DNA from: Collinsella aerofaciens
GTDB lineage: Bacteria > Actinomycetota > Coriobacteriia > Coriobacteriales > Coriobacteriaceae
Direction: 5' to 3'
Length of the DNA stretch: 64,000 bases
NCBI RefSeq assembly: GCF_015554145.1
Contig: NZ_JADNHZ010000004.1
Span: 1 to 64,000, forward strand
The notes below the pieces were generated by a model that was not told the origin of the DNA, made no database searches, and saw only the letters and a list, made by a program, of their open reading frames with translations. A program made the translations under genes and the position numbers. How positions within the stretch are numbered: position 1 is the stretch's first letter; every line of letters starts with the position of its first letter. This document shows, piece after piece, positions 15,448-24,388 of the stretch.

Positions 15448-16385
15448 TAGGCAGCCTCAATACGATGCAGGATATCCTCAACGACCTCATCGATCGTACA
15501 TTCATCCATATCAAACCACACGATACGGTCATCGCGCTTAAACCACGAAAGCTGACGCTTGGCATAACGACGCGAACGCATCTTAATGAGTTCGCGAGCC
15601 TCATCCATGCTCATCACGCCATTGAAAGCATCAATGATCTCTTTATAGCCAATTGCCTGCATCGACGTCAGGGCATCTCCCAGCCCCTGGCCCATAAGAC
15701 CGCGGACCTCATCGACAAGACCCTGCTCAAACATCAGATCGACGCGCTGGTTAATGCGCTCGTAGAGCACCTCGCGATTACGCGTCAGACCAAACCATAG
15801 GGCATGATAATGCTCGCGCGGAACACTAAACTGACTTTTTTGCTGTGCATAGGAGATACCATCATCATGCATCTCGAGCGCACGAATCACACGGCGGACG
15901 TTATGGGGATGAATAACAGCAGCCGATTCTGGATCGCGCTCGGCAAGCAGGGCATGAAGTTCTTCCTCGCCAATACGCTCGGCAAGCTCCTGATAGCCCA
16001 CACGGCGATCGTCCTCAAGTTCACCCGAGGGAAAGTCCATCTCATCGAGGGCTGCCTTGAGATATAGCCCCGTACCTCCGCAAAAAACCGGCAGGCAACC
16101 CGAACCAAGGAGACGTTCAACATGCGCGCGAGCGTCAGCCTGATAAAGCGCAGCAGAATATGCCACACCCGGCTCTACAATGTCGACGAGACGCAGCGGC
16201 GCCGTGCACTCATCGGGCGCCATCTTTGCGGTACCGATGTCCATGCCGCGATAGATTTGCATCGCATCGCACGACAGCACTTCGGACGAAAGACGAGCTG
16301 CCAAACGGTCGGCAACATCACTCTTACCAACCGCCGTCGGACCGACGATCGCAACGGCGGAAAGACCTGCCCCGGGAGAAACCAT
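15447..16385 (-). CDS. miaA: tRNA dimethylallyltransferase
   Basis: 312 residues. The P-loop GPTAVGKS sits near residue 15, followed by the DAMQIYRGMDIGTAK tRNA/lipid-binding stretch. MiaA adds a dimethylallyl group to A37 of tRNAs reading UNN codons; MiaB, encoded just upstream with a TAATG overlap, then methylthiolates it. The two sequential enzymes are therefore coupled in translation. Confidence 0.94.
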   Translation of the reverse strand: MVSPGAGLSAVAIVGPTAVGKSDVADRLAARLSSEVLSCDAMQIYRGMDIGTAKMAPDECTAPLRLVDIVEPGVAYSAALYQADARAHVERLLGSGCLPVFCGGTGLYLKAALDEMDFPSGELEDDRRVGYQELAERIGEEELHALLAERDPESAAVIHPHNVRRVIRALEMHDDGISYAQQKSQFSVPREHYHALWFGLTRNREVLYERINQRVDLMFEQGLVDEVRGLMGQGLGDALTSMQAIGYKEIIDAFNGVMSMDEARELIKMRSRRYAKRQLSWFKRDDRIVWFDMDECTIDEVVEDILHRIEAA

Positions 16386-17761
16386 TAGCGCGGCTCGCCC
16401 ACAACGGAGCCGGACAAATACCAGGTCTTGGCAACGTCAACGTCAACATCAACGATCTTACCAACAAGCTGATCGATGCTGTAACCCTCGGGGATAGGCG
16501 CATGCACGGTCTGATTCTTGGGACTCTTGCCCAGCAGGACCGCGTCGTTCTTTTTACTCGTTCCCTCAATGAGCGCCGGAACCACAGTATGAAGCTCACC
16601 CTGGTTATACTCGTGTGCCGTGGTCTCGATAACCTTAACCAGACGGTTGAAACGCTCGAGAATAACCTCATGCGGCGTAGGATCGTCAATCTCGGCGGCC
16701 GGGGTACCGGCGCGCTTGGAATAGATGAAGGTATAGGCCTGAGCATAGCGGACCGTCTCGGCAAGTGAGAGCGTCTGCTCAAAGTCTTCTTCAGTCTCAC
16801 CCGGGAAGCCAACGATAATGTCGGTCGAGAGCGCGATATCGGGCATGCGGTTGCGAATGCGATCGACAAGGCCCAGATAGTCCTCGCGTGTATAACGGCG
16901 ATTCATCTCTTTGAGGATCCGCGTCGAACCTGACTGGACGGCCAAGTGCAGCTGCGGCATAACGGCAGGCGTCTCGGCCATGGCGTCGATGGTCTCGGGC
17001 AACAGGTCCTTGGGATGCGAAGACGTAAAGAAGATGCGCTCCACGCCCGTATCGCCCACGGCACGCAGCAGATCGGCAAAACGCGGCTTGCCAAACAGAT
17101 CGCGACCATATGAGTTAACGTTTTGGCCCAGCAGCGTAATCTCACGCACGCCCTGGCGCACCAAACCGGTCACCTCGTCGACAATCTCCTCGAAGGGGCG
17201 GCTCTTTTCGCGACCGCGCACGTACGGCACGATGCAATAGGTGCAGAAATTATTGCAGCCCGTCATGATGGGCACCCAGGCGTGATACTGAGTCTCGCGA
17301 TGCCACGGCATGCTCATGGCGTCCGTATCCTCATGCTCATTGGTGCGGATATGACGCTTACCATCAAGGAACGCCTCGGCAATGAGCTCGGCCACATGTG
17401 CAATGGAATGCGTGCCAAAGATGACATTGACGTTATCGACGTTGGTGAGCAGGCCCTCGCCATCGCGCTGCGCGATGCAACCGCCAACGGCAACCACGCG
17501 CTTGCCCGAAGGCGAAGGCGGCAGGCTTTTGCAGGAATTGCACTGACCGTACAGGCGAGTATCGGCGGCCTCGCGCACGCAGCACGTCATGAAGACAACG
17601 ATATCGGCATGCGCGGGATCGAGCGCCATGAGGCAGCCATACGAATCAAGCAGACCGCTCACACGCTCGGAGTCGTGCTGATTCATCTGGCAGCCAAAGG
17701 TGCGGATAAAGTAGGTTTTACCGGCAAGAATATCGCGTACGGAACGCTGGTCCATGTGCAT
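16385..17761 (-). CDS. miaB: tRNA-2-methylthio-N6-dimethylallyladenosine synthase
   Basis: About 458 residues. An N-terminal methylthiotransferase domain (FGCQMNQHDSE ... MTCCVREAAD) is followed by a radical SAM core with CNNFCTYC and a C-terminal TRAM domain. It converts i6A37 to ms2i6A37 in tRNA using two Fe-S clusters. The start is uncertain between ATG at 17761 and 17755; TTAGGA lies close upstream of both, and a TTG further upstream is less likely. Paralogues RimO and MtaB are also in this window. Confidence 0.93.
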   Translation of the reverse strand: MHMDQRSVRDILAGKTYFIRTFGCQMNQHDSERVSGLLDSYGCLMALDPAHADIVVFMTCCVREAADTRLYGQCNSCKSLPPSPSGKRVVAVGGCIAQRDGEGLLTNVDNVNVIFGTHSIAHVAELIAEAFLDGKRHIRTNEHEDTDAMSMPWHRETQYHAWVPIMTGCNNFCTYCIVPYVRGREKSRPFEEIVDEVTGLVRQGVREITLLGQNVNSYGRDLFGKPRFADLLRAVGDTGVERIFFTSSHPKDLLPETIDAMAETPAVMPQLHLAVQSGSTRILKEMNRRYTREDYLGLVDRIRNRMPDIALSTDIIVGFPGETEEDFEQTLSLAETVRYAQAYTFIYSKRAGTPAAEIDDPTPHEVILERFNRLVKVIETTAHEYNQGELHTVVPALIEGTSKKNDAVLLGKSPKNQTVHAPIPEGYSIDQLVGKIVDVDVDVAKTWYLSGSVVGEPR

Positions 17762-17800
17762 AAGTCCTAACGATGGGGAGCGAAACAAGGCAAGCAGAAG

Positions 17801-18118
17801 CTATGCCACAGGCTTAACATCATCCATGACGACGTTATCCATAGCAGCTCGATTGATCTGGTGAACGTAGATAGAAAGGCGGATGGCCGTGCGCGACTCC
17901 CCGTTAATGAGGATGTCGGAGAACACGGGCGCGCAGGAAATATCAAAACCGGTTGGAATCAAAAAACCGCGCGCGATAGCAACGGCCTTAATGGCCTGGT
18001 TGACGGCACCGGCGCCGACACACTGGATGTTGACGGGCACACCATCCTTGACCATGCCGGCGATGGCGCCGGCAACGGACGCGGGCGATGATTTGCTTGA
18101 TACCTTCAGGCAATCCAT
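17801..18118 (-). CDS. spoVS: SpoVS-family protein
   Basis: 105 residues. The N-terminal 85 residues match stage V sporulation protein S closely: LKVSSKSSPASVAGAIAG, then GAGAVNQAIKAVAIARGFL, then INGESRTAIRL. These are Alba-like small proteins, probably nucleic-acid binding, needed late in Bacillus sporulation but also found in non-sporulating bacteria. The ATG was set by AGGAG upstream. The ~20 C-terminal residues are an extension compared with Bacillus SpoVS. It lies between the GHKL ATPase gene and miaB, mirroring the Bacillus rny-ymdB-spoVS-miaB region. Confidence 0.88.
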   Translation of the reverse strand: MDCLKVSSKSSPASVAGAIAGMVKDGVPVNIQCVGAGAVNQAIKAVAIARGFLIPTGFDISCAPVFSDILINGESRTAIRLSIYVHQINRAAMDNVVMDDVKPVA

Positions 18119-18192
18119 GAAGAAACTCCTGCATTTAAAAGTACGTTTTAACTGCAATAACTGTATCGTACCGAGTGGACTCGGTAAAGGCA

Positions 18193-19278
18193 CTATTCCT
18201 CTTTGGCAAGATCAAAGGTCACGGTGATTCGATCACGCGAAACACGGATCTTTGGGTCGCCGCAAAGGTTGAGATAGTACCGGGCGGCAAGGTCATTAAA
18301 GTCGCGTTCCACAGCGCGCGAAAACTGTGCCATGTCATCCTTGGCAATACGTAGCCCGCGACGATCCTTCGCGAGATCGACAGGAGCCGGCGCATGCGAG
18401 GACGAATCACGCTCGCGCAGCAGACGCGCGGTCACACCGCGAACGGGCTTAATCTGCCCTGCCAAAATACGATGGGCCGTGCGCTCGGACATCTCAAGAC
18501 CCAAATCCGAACAAATACGAATAAAGTCCTCGGCATCAGAAGCAAGGCCTAAACGATCGACAACCGGAAGCTCGCTCTCATCATCAATGAACAGGAGACG
18601 AGACGTATCGAGCCGACTTGACGCCTGAGCATAAAGGGTCGCGGCAATCTCAGACGGAGAACCAAGATAGACATCGCAACCACGCAACTCCTCGAGCGCA
18701 AACTCACAAGCAGCGCGAATAATATTATGCGGACCGCGAGCACAGACATAACGTCCGTCCTCATCCTTGACGGCCTGGGGCCAGCTGGACTGATCGGCAC
18801 GCTCACTGAGGCGGTCGGCCGCGACGCTCACCTTAAAGGCTGAACCAAGATCGACACCGGACGTGACCACACGGGCCTCATCGGTGTTCTGCTTGATCGA
18901 AAACAATGCCATGCCACGACCGTGAACGCCCCAACGGTCCATCTTCATGCTCTCAAGCTTGGAGGTAACGCGGGCATCGAAGATTCGCTCTTGCATATCC
19001 TGCGGAACGCCCGAACCGTTATCCAGAAAGACAAGGGTGCGGACGCCGTCTTCCTTGGTCGTGGCGAGATAGACCTTGTCGGCGCCGGCATCGCGAGCAT
19101 TACGGAGCATTTCGATGACAATATCCTCGACATGCTGAATGTCGTGCTTTGCCTGGCGCCGCTCGGCCTCCGAAACGCGGAGGCGGACATACCCCTCGCC
19201 AAGGTTCTCCTCGACGCGAAGGTTGCCCTCCCCCGACATCGACGCGATAAATGAGATGAGCTCGTTCGCGTCGCTCAT
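18193..19278 (-). CDS. orphan GHKL-type ATPase of unknown function
   Basis: 361 residues. A Bergerat-fold ATP site is clear: N-box with EMLRNARDAGA (56-66), G1 box DNGSGVP (86-92), and lid G-V-H-G-R-G (117-122). There is no histidine kinase dimerisation/phosphoacceptor domain, no MutL or gyrase partner domain and no membrane segment. The remaining ~200 residues include EMSERTAHRILAGQIKPVRG, which I cannot assign. It starts 2 bp after the rny stop and precedes spoVS, so it occupies the place of ymdB in Bacillus. That suggests a role linked to RNase Y or SpoVS, but this is inference. Confidence 0.7.
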   Translation of the reverse strand: MSDANELISFIASMSGEGNLRVEENLGEGYVRLRVSEAERRQAKHDIQHVEDIVIEMLRNARDAGADKVYLATTKEDGVRTLVFLDNGSGVPQDMQERIFDARVTSKLESMKMDRWGVHGRGMALFSIKQNTDEARVVTSGVDLGSAFKVSVAADRLSERADQSSWPQAVKDEDGRYVCARGPHNIIRAACEFALEELRGCDVYLGSPSEIAATLYAQASSRLDTSRLLFIDDESELPVVDRLGLASDAEDFIRICSDLGLEMSERTAHRILAGQIKPVRGVTARLLRERDSSSHAPAPVDLAKDRRGLRIAKDDMAQFSRAVERDFNDLAARYYLNLCGDPKIRVSRDRITVTFDLAKEE

Positions 19279-19279
19279 G

Positions 19280-20830
19280 TTATTTAGCGATATCGACAGC
19301 GCGGCTCTCGCGAATCACGACGACGCGCACCTGACCGGGATACTCCATCTCTTCCTCGATCTGATGGGCGATATCGTGAGCCAGGACCGTGGACTGGGCA
19401 TCGGAGATCTTGTCCGGCTGAACCATGACGTGGACCTCGCGACCAGCCTGCATGGCATAGGTACGCTCGACGCCGTCATGGGAGTTGGCGATCTCCTCGA
19501 GCTTCTCAAGACGCTTGATGTAGTTCTCGGCAGACTCGCGACGGGCACCGGGGCGAGAGGCAGAGACAGCATCGGCGGCCTGTACCAGGACATCGAGCAC
19601 CGTGTTGGGGTCGACATCGGCATGGTGAGCCTCGATAGCGTGGACGATAACGGGCTTCTCGCCATAGCGGCGGGCCAGCTCGGCGCCGATGACGGCATGC
19701 GGGCCCTCGACGTCGTGGTCGATTGCCTTGCCCAGGTCATGAAGTAGGCCGGCGCGCTTGGCGGTCACAACGTCCAGGCCAAGCTCGGAAGCCATCACGC
19801 CGCACAGATCAGAGACCTCGAGGGAATGCTGAAGCACGTTCTGACCAAACGAGGTACGGTAGCGCAGGGCACCAAGGGTCTTGACGATCTCGGGGTGCAG
19901 ATCGTGGATGCCGGTATCGAAGGCAGCCTGCTCGCCAGCCTCGCGCACGCGCTGCTGAACCAGGTCGGCGGCCTTGTGATACATCTCCTCGATACGGGCA
20001 GGGTGAATGCGGCCGTCGGCGATGAGGTTCTCGAGGGCGACACGGGCGGTCTCACGACGGACCGGGTCGAAGCTCGAAAGAACGACGGTCTCGGGCGTGT
20101 CGTCGATCACGAGGTTGACGCCGGAAACCTGCTCGAAGGTCCGGATGTTGCGACCCTCGCGACCGATGATACGGCCCTTGAGGTCATCAGAGGGAATGTG
20201 CACGGAGGTAACGGTGACCTCGGCAGTGTGGTCGGCAGCGCAGCGCTGAATCGCCAGAGACAGAATCTCCTGGGCGGTCTTGTGGCACTCGGCGCGAACC
20301 TGCTGCTCGGACTCGCGAATGATCGTGGCGGCCTCGTGGGTGACCTCGCCGCGAACCTTATCGAGGAGCTCCTTGTGGGCGTCCTCGCGGGTAAGGTCGG
20401 CGATACGCTCGAGCTCGGAGGTCTGCTTTGCGCAGAGCTCCTCGAGCTCACGGGAGCGCTTCTCGACCTGACCGGCCTGGCTGGACAGCTGATGCTCGCG
20501 CTTGTCGAGAGCGTCGTTGCGGCGATCAAGGGATTCCTCGCGCTGCATCACGCGGTTCTCGAGCGTACGAATCTCGTTCTTACGCTGCTTGTCCTCGGCC
20601 TCGGCGGCCTGCTTGTTCTTGATGATCTCCTCTTTAGCCTCGAGCAGAGCCTCTTTTTTGAGGGTCTCGGCCTGACGCTTGGCATCACCGATCAGAGACT
20701 CAGCCTGTGCGTGTGCCGACTGGATTTTTTCGTCGGCCTCGTGAAGACTACCCTGCTTGGCGGTGCGCATGTAGGCAATGGCGGCGATGGCACCCAAAAC
20801 GATGCCAACGAGCGCTGCGATGATAGGCAT
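19280..20830 (-). CDS. rny: ribonuclease Y
   Basis: 516 residues in the standard order: an N-terminal membrane helix ([20 protein letters not shown]), a long Lys/Glu/Gln coiled coil (about 30-200), a KH domain ([15 protein letters not shown]), then an HD domain with the metal pair in LLHDLGKAI and further His residues. RNase Y is the membrane-bound endonuclease that starts mRNA decay. ATG at 20830 follows AAGGAG; a GTG two codons earlier overlaps that site. RNase J and PNPase are also in the window, so three decay enzymes are present. Confidence 0.95.
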   Translation of the reverse strand: MPIIAALVGIVLGAIAAIAYMRTAKQGSLHEADEKIQSAHAQAESLIGDAKRQAETLKKEALLEAKEEIIKNKQAAEAEDKQRKNEIRTLENRVMQREESLDRRNDALDKREHQLSSQAGQVEKRSRELEELCAKQTSELERIADLTREDAHKELLDKVRGEVTHEAATIIRESEQQVRAECHKTAQEILSLAIQRCAADHTAEVTVTSVHIPSDDLKGRIIGREGRNIRTFEQVSGVNLVIDDTPETVVLSSFDPVRRETARVALENLIADGRIHPARIEEMYHKAADLVQQRVREAGEQAAFDTGIHDLHPEIVKTLGALRYRTSFGQNVLQHSLEVSDLCGVMASELGLDVVTAKRAGLLHDLGKAIDHDVEGPHAVIGAELARRYGEKPVIVHAIEAHHADVDPNTVLDVLVQAADAVSASRPGARRESAENYIKRLEKLEEIANSHDGVERTYAMQAGREVHVMVQPDKISDAQSTVLAHDIAHQIEEEMEYPGQVRVVVIRESRAVDIAK

Positions 20831-20996
20831 GCTCACTCCTTTTTATGGATTCGTTACACAACAAAGCGAACCGTCCTTACGAACGGCTCGCGACATTTGA
20901 GTAATATGGGCGCAGCTTATGCGGGTCGGATACAGATAAACATATAAACAAACTCATCACAGATGAGCACATATCACAAAGCAAATGACAGTGTTT

Positions 20997-21025
20997 ATCG
21001 TACGTTGAACCACAACAACTGTCAA
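20997..21025 (-). promoter_or_regulatory. predicted rny promoter
   Basis: On the minus strand, a perfect TTGACA (21025-21020), 17-bp spacer and TACGAT (21002-20997), about 165 bp before the rny ATG. The long AT-rich leader in between could be a site of autoregulation by decay. Confidence 0.65.
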
Positions 21026-21030
21026 ATAAA

Positions 21031-21073
21031 TGGCCCCAGCACGGCGGCTAAAACGCGGTGAACGGCAGGGCCA
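21031..21073 (-). terminator. possible recX terminator
   Basis: TGGCCC (21031-21036) pairs with GGGCCA (21068-21073) with additional imperfect pairing inside; in the minus direction it is followed by TTTATTTG. The loop is long, so confidence is moderate. Confidence 0.45.
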
Positions 21074-21087
21074 CAAAACGCATACGC

Positions 21088-21780
21088 CTAAACCGCACAT
21101 TCCTCACGTTCGGCATCGAGACGTGCCTTAACGGCATCGGCGGCGATGTGATACGAGAAGCCCTTGCCCATCAAAAACCGAACCAGTTTTTCGAATCCGC
21201 GCGTCTCTGGAACACGCCGCTTGGCGAGCAGGGCTGACGCACGCGCCAAATCGTCTTCGACGGCAAAATAATCCTCGGGATAACCGGGAATGTCATCGAG
21301 CACGACATGACGGCGCTTGAGCTCAGTCTCGATTTTACGCTGTCCCCAACCGCGCCGCTTGCGTTCCTCGATAAAGTACGAGCAAAAGCGGTTCTCGTCT
21401 AAAAAGCGATACTCGGTGGCGCGCTCGACGGCGAAATCGATCGCGGACTGGTGAAAGCCGTAGCGAGCCAGCTTGTCACGGACCTCTCCCGTCGCATGGT
21501 CGCGGCGCGATAACATCTCGGTCACCATGGTAAGCGCACATTTACGCTCAATGAGCTGCACCGCATCACGAAAGTTATCCCAATCACAGGGAAGATCGGG
21601 GCGGTTTTTGACATACAGCCGCGCGACCCGCACGGGGATCCAAATGGACCGCTCAAAACCGCCCTCAAGCTCACAATCGATATGTGCGCAAGGCTTTTTG
21701 GACGCATAGCCACTCGAGAACGAGGAGGCCGCCTTCTTATCGGGAAAGACGACCGTGGCCTCGGTCACCGTATACGACAT
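21088..21780 (-). CDS. recX: regulatory protein RecX
   Basis: 230 residues built from the three-helix RecX repeats (EMLSRRDHATGEVRDKLARYGF; RFLDENRFCSYFIEERKRRGWGQRKI). RecX binds RecA filaments and limits their activity. The first ~85 residues before the repeats are longer than in E. coli. It lies 11 bp downstream of recA and is surely co-transcribed. A hairpin and the separate rny promoter follow. Confidence 0.88.
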   Translation of the reverse strand: MSYTVTEATVVFPDKKAASSFSSGYASKKPCAHIDCELEGGFERSIWIPVRVARLYVKNRPDLPCDWDNFRDAVQLIERKCALTMVTEMLSRRDHATGEVRDKLARYGFHQSAIDFAVERATEYRFLDENRFCSYFIEERKRRGWGQRKIETELKRRHVVLDDIPGYPEDYFAVEDDLARASALLAKRRVPETRGFEKLVRFLMGKGFSYHIAADAVKARLDAEREECAV

Positions 21781-21791
21781 GAGCGTAACCG

Positions 21792-22940
21792 CTACTCGTC
21801 GTCATCATCGAGCATGGCGGAACCATCGATGGCGTAAAGCTCGTCAAACTCCTCAGGCGCAGGCTGATCGGTCAGCTCGACCTCGGACGGAGCATCGTCA
21901 TCAAACTCAAGCCCGCAAGCAAGGCGGACCTTATGTTCAATCTCGTCGGCGCAATCGGGGTGTTCGCGCAGGAACGCCTTGGCGGCCTCGCGACCGTTAC
22001 CGAGCTTGTCCTCGCCATAGGCAAACCAGGAGCCCATCTTCTTGCAGATGCCGCACTCGACAGCCATGTCCAAGATCGAGCCCTCCTTAGAGATGCCCGT
22101 ACCATACATGATGTCAAACTCAGCAGAACGGAACGGAGCTGCCACCTTGTTCTTAACGACCTTGGCGCGCACGCGGTTACCGATAACCTCGTCCTTAAGC
22201 TTAATGCTGTCGATGCGGCGAATGTCGATACGCACCGAAGAGAAGAACTTAAGGGCACGGCCGCCCGTCGTAGTCTCGGGGTTGCCGAACATGACGCCGA
22301 TCTTCTCACGCAGCTGGTTAATAAAGATGCACGTCGTGTTGGACTTGGACAGCGAGCCGGCGAGCTTGCGGAGCGCTTGGCTCATCAGGCGAGCCTGAAG
22401 ACCGACCGTAGTGTCGCCGATTTCTCCCTCGATCTCGGCACGCGGGGTCAGCGCGGCGACGGAGTCAACAACGATGGCATCGATGGCGCCGGAACGCACG
22501 AGCATGTCAACAATCTCGAGCGCCTGCTCGCCCGTATCGGGCTGAGAAATGAGCACCTCGTCGATATCCACGCCGATACGCGCGGCATAAGTGGGATCGA
22601 GCGCATGCTCGGCATCGATAAATGCCACAACGCCACCCATTGCCTGGGCCTCGGCCAGGATCTCGAGCGAAAGCGTCGTCTTACCGGAGGACTCAGGACC
22701 GTAAATCTCGACGATACGGCCACGCGGCACGCCGCCGATACCCAGCGCGGCATCGAGTGCCAGAGCGCCCGTAGGGATGGCCTCGACCTCGAGCTCGGGG
22801 CCACCGTCGCCGTACCTCATGATGGAACCCTGGCCGAATTTCTTCTCGATCTCAGCCTTGGTGGTGGCGATCATCTCATCGCGCTCTTTACCCGTCGTGC
22901 GAGCATGAACGGTACGTACGGGACCTGAATTCTTGGCCAT
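21792..22940 (-). CDS. recA: recombinase RecA
   Basis: 382 residues. Walker [10 protein letters not shown] is at 81-89 and Walker B VDSVAAL follows; the L2-region [20 protein letters not shown] is intact, and there is an acidic C-terminal tail. It carries out strand exchange and stimulates LexA cleavage. ATG at 22940 was chosen for GAGGAGGGC upstream. Its promoter contains a LexA box between -35 and -10, and tandem 11-bp repeats lie further upstream. No intein or frameshift is seen. Confidence 0.97.
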   Translation of the reverse strand: MAKNSGPVRTVHARTTGKERDEMIATTKAEIEKKFGQGSIMRYGDGGPELEVEAIPTGALALDAALGIGGVPRGRIVEIYGPESSGKTTLSLEILAEAQAMGGVVAFIDAEHALDPTYAARIGVDIDEVLISQPDTGEQALEIVDMLVRSGAIDAIVVDSVAALTPRAEIEGEIGDTTVGLQARLMSQALRKLAGSLSKSNTTCIFINQLREKIGVMFGNPETTTGGRALKFFSSVRIDIRRIDSIKLKDEVIGNRVRAKVVKNKVAAPFRSAEFDIMYGTGISKEGSILDMAVECGICKKMGSWFAYGEDKLGNGREAAKAFLREHPDCADEIEHKVRLACGLEFDDDAPSEVELTDQPAPEEFDELYAIDGSAMLDDDDE

Positions 22941-22970
22941 GAATAGCCCTCCTCTTAACAACCTGCATCG

Positions 22971-22999
22971 ATAATAAACGAACGGCTGTTCGTGGTCAA
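22971..22999 (-). promoter_or_regulatory. recA promoter with LexA box in the spacer
   Basis: On the minus strand, TTGACC (22999-22994), a 17-bp spacer and TATTAT (22976-22971). The spacer holds the palindromic LexA box CGAACAGCCGTTCG (22979-22992), so LexA binding would block polymerase directly. Confidence 0.8.
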
Positions 23000-23029
23000 C
23001 CGTTCAGATAAATCATATGCAGCCGACCT

Positions 23030-23084
23030 TTCCAAAACCCAACCAAAAGCCGACCAAACACTGACCAAATGCTTGACCACAAAG
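23030..23084 (-). promoter_or_regulatory. tandem 11-bp repeats upstream of recA
   Basis: Read on the plus strand: TTCCAAAACCC, AACCAAAAGCC, GACCAAACACT and GACCAAATGCT follow each other without gaps (23030-23073), then a fifth, shifted TGACCACAAAG (23074-23084). The period equals about one DNA turn, so the CCAAA core is on one face of the helix. The block ends 30 bp upstream of the recA -35 box, an activator-like position. Two copies of the same repeat occur upstream of comEA. Confidence 0.65.
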
Positions 23085-23166
23085 GGCCGAATAAGAACAA
23101 GGAAGTCTAGAATACACCTATAACCAGCGCAAACGCTAAATTCGTCAGGGGTCCCTATCTCCACAA

Positions 23167-23190
23167 TTAAGGGGCCCTAAGGCCCCTTAA
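23167..23190 (-). terminator. terminator after the CinA-family gene
   Basis: TTAAGGGGCC (23167-23176) pairs perfectly with GGCCCCTTAA (23181-23190), 8 bp after the stop codon. The following T-tract is weak (TTGTGG). Confidence 0.6.
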
Positions 23191-23197
23191 AACACGT

Positions 23198-23734
23198 CTA
23201 TTCCATAGAGTTGAGCACAAGGGCAATGCGTCCCAATGCCTCCGCGACCGCATGGGCGCGAACACACGAACGGTCGCCCTCATAGTGGCAGCGCACAGAG
23301 TCCACGACCGGCACTTCCCCATCAGCCGCGCGATACGCCCAGCCAATATAGAAAGTGCCAGCCGGATCGTCCTCAGTGCCGCCGCCGGGGCCGGCATAAC
23401 CCGTTGCGCTCACTGCAATATCGCTCTGGTACAGCTCCAGCGAACCCGCCGCCATCTCGCGCGCGGTCTGATGCGACACCGCGGTATAGCGGTCGAGCGT
23501 CTCCTGATCAACGCCCAAAACGCGATGCTTGATCTCATCGCAGTAGGTCACCGCACCGCCACGCAGCACCGCCGAGGCGCCCGGGATATCGGCAATCGTC
23601 GAGGCGATCATACCTGCCGTCAGCGACTCAGCCGTCGAAACCGTCACGCCCCGAGCGCTCGCGCGCTCGACAATATGACGCGCCAGCTCCTCGTTATGTG
23701 CGGAAATCTGCTCAAAAGAGTCCGTCATACCCAC
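23198..23734 (-). CDS. pncC: CinA-family nicotinamide-nucleotide amidohydrolase
   Basis: 178 residues consisting only of the CinA C-terminal domain: TAESLTAGMIASTIADIPGAS, YCDEIKHRVLGV and SATGYAGPGGGTEDDPAGT are hallmarks. The domain deamidates NMN to nicotinate mononucleotide in pyridine-nucleotide recycling. The N-terminal molybdopterin-binding-like domain of full CinA is absent. It is sandwiched between pgsA and recA, the classic cinA position. Start is GTG at 23734 or ATG at 23728; ribosome signals do not decide. Confidence 0.87.
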   Translation of the reverse strand: MGMTDSFEQISAHNEELARHIVERASARGVTVSTAESLTAGMIASTIADIPGASAVLRGGAVTYCDEIKHRVLGVDQETLDRYTAVSHQTAREMAAGSLELYQSDIAVSATGYAGPGGGTEDDPAGTFYIGWAYRAADGEVPVVDSVRCHYEGDRSCVRAHAVAEALGRIALVLNSME

Positions 23735-23740
23735 CAGGAC

Positions 23741-24379
23741 CTAGACCGAAAAGACGATCTTACGGCAGTTCCAGAAGTACTGAGCGCCCGAGATAACGGT
23801 CAGGACAACGGCAACGGCGTACAGGAAGCGCGACACCGAGTAGATGCCGAGCGTCAGCGCCAGTGGGCCAAGGTGCAAGCCGGCCATCGCAAAGACGCAC
23901 AGGTAACCGCAGATGGAGACCATCGTGGTCGCCGTCTTGTACTTGCCAAGCTTATCGGCGGCAACGACCACGCCGGCGGCACTCGCGACCATGCGAAGGG
24001 CGCTCACCAGAAGCTCACGGAACAGGATAATGAACACGGACCACACGGTCACAGCGCCAAAATCCAAGAACAGCAACAGAGCCGAGAACACCAGCAGCTT
24101 ATCGGCAATGGGGTCCAAGAATTTACCGAAGTCGGTAATCTCATTGCGCGAACGCGCCAGATAACCGTCGACCTTATCGGTGCACGACAGGATGACGTAC
24201 AGAATGAAGGCGGCGCCGGCGAGCGGACCGTCGAAGGTGCTCCAATCCGTACCGGCAACACTCGTGTGAGACAGGGCCGAGACGATCATGAACACCGGAA
24301 TAAAGACGATGCGCACACACGTCACGATGTTGGCGGGCGTCCAAACACTCGTCAGTTCCTTATTGCTCTCGTTAGCCAC
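23741..24379 (-). CDS. pgsA: CDP-diacylglycerol-glycerol-3-phosphate 3-phosphatidyltransferase
   Basis: 212 residues with several membrane helices and the CDP-alcohol phosphotransferase motif (DKVDGYLAR then GKFLDPIADK, about 68-94). It makes phosphatidylglycerol phosphate at the inner membrane. The N-terminal TPANIVTCVRI is typical of PgsA. Placement between rimO and cinA matches PgsA in other Gram-positives, which supports this copy rather than the one at 2831-3535 as the housekeeping enzyme. Confidence 0.9.
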   Translation of the reverse strand: MANESNKELTSVWTPANIVTCVRIVFIPVFMIVSALSHTSVAGTDWSTFDGPLAGAAFILYVILSCTDKVDGYLARSRNEITDFGKFLDPIADKLLVFSALLLFLDFGAVTVWSVFIILFRELLVSALRMVASAAGVVVAADKLGKYKTATTMVSICGYLCVFAMAGLHLGPLALTLGIYSVSRFLYAVAVVLTVISGAQYFWNCRKIVFSV

Positions 24380-24388
24380 GACGCTCTC

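Noticed and set aside
23030..23084. Tandem repeats considered as a CRISPR or minisatellite
   Set aside because: The units are 11 bp with no spacers, too short and too few for CRISPR. The same units occur at comEA in the same orientation, which favours regulatory sites.
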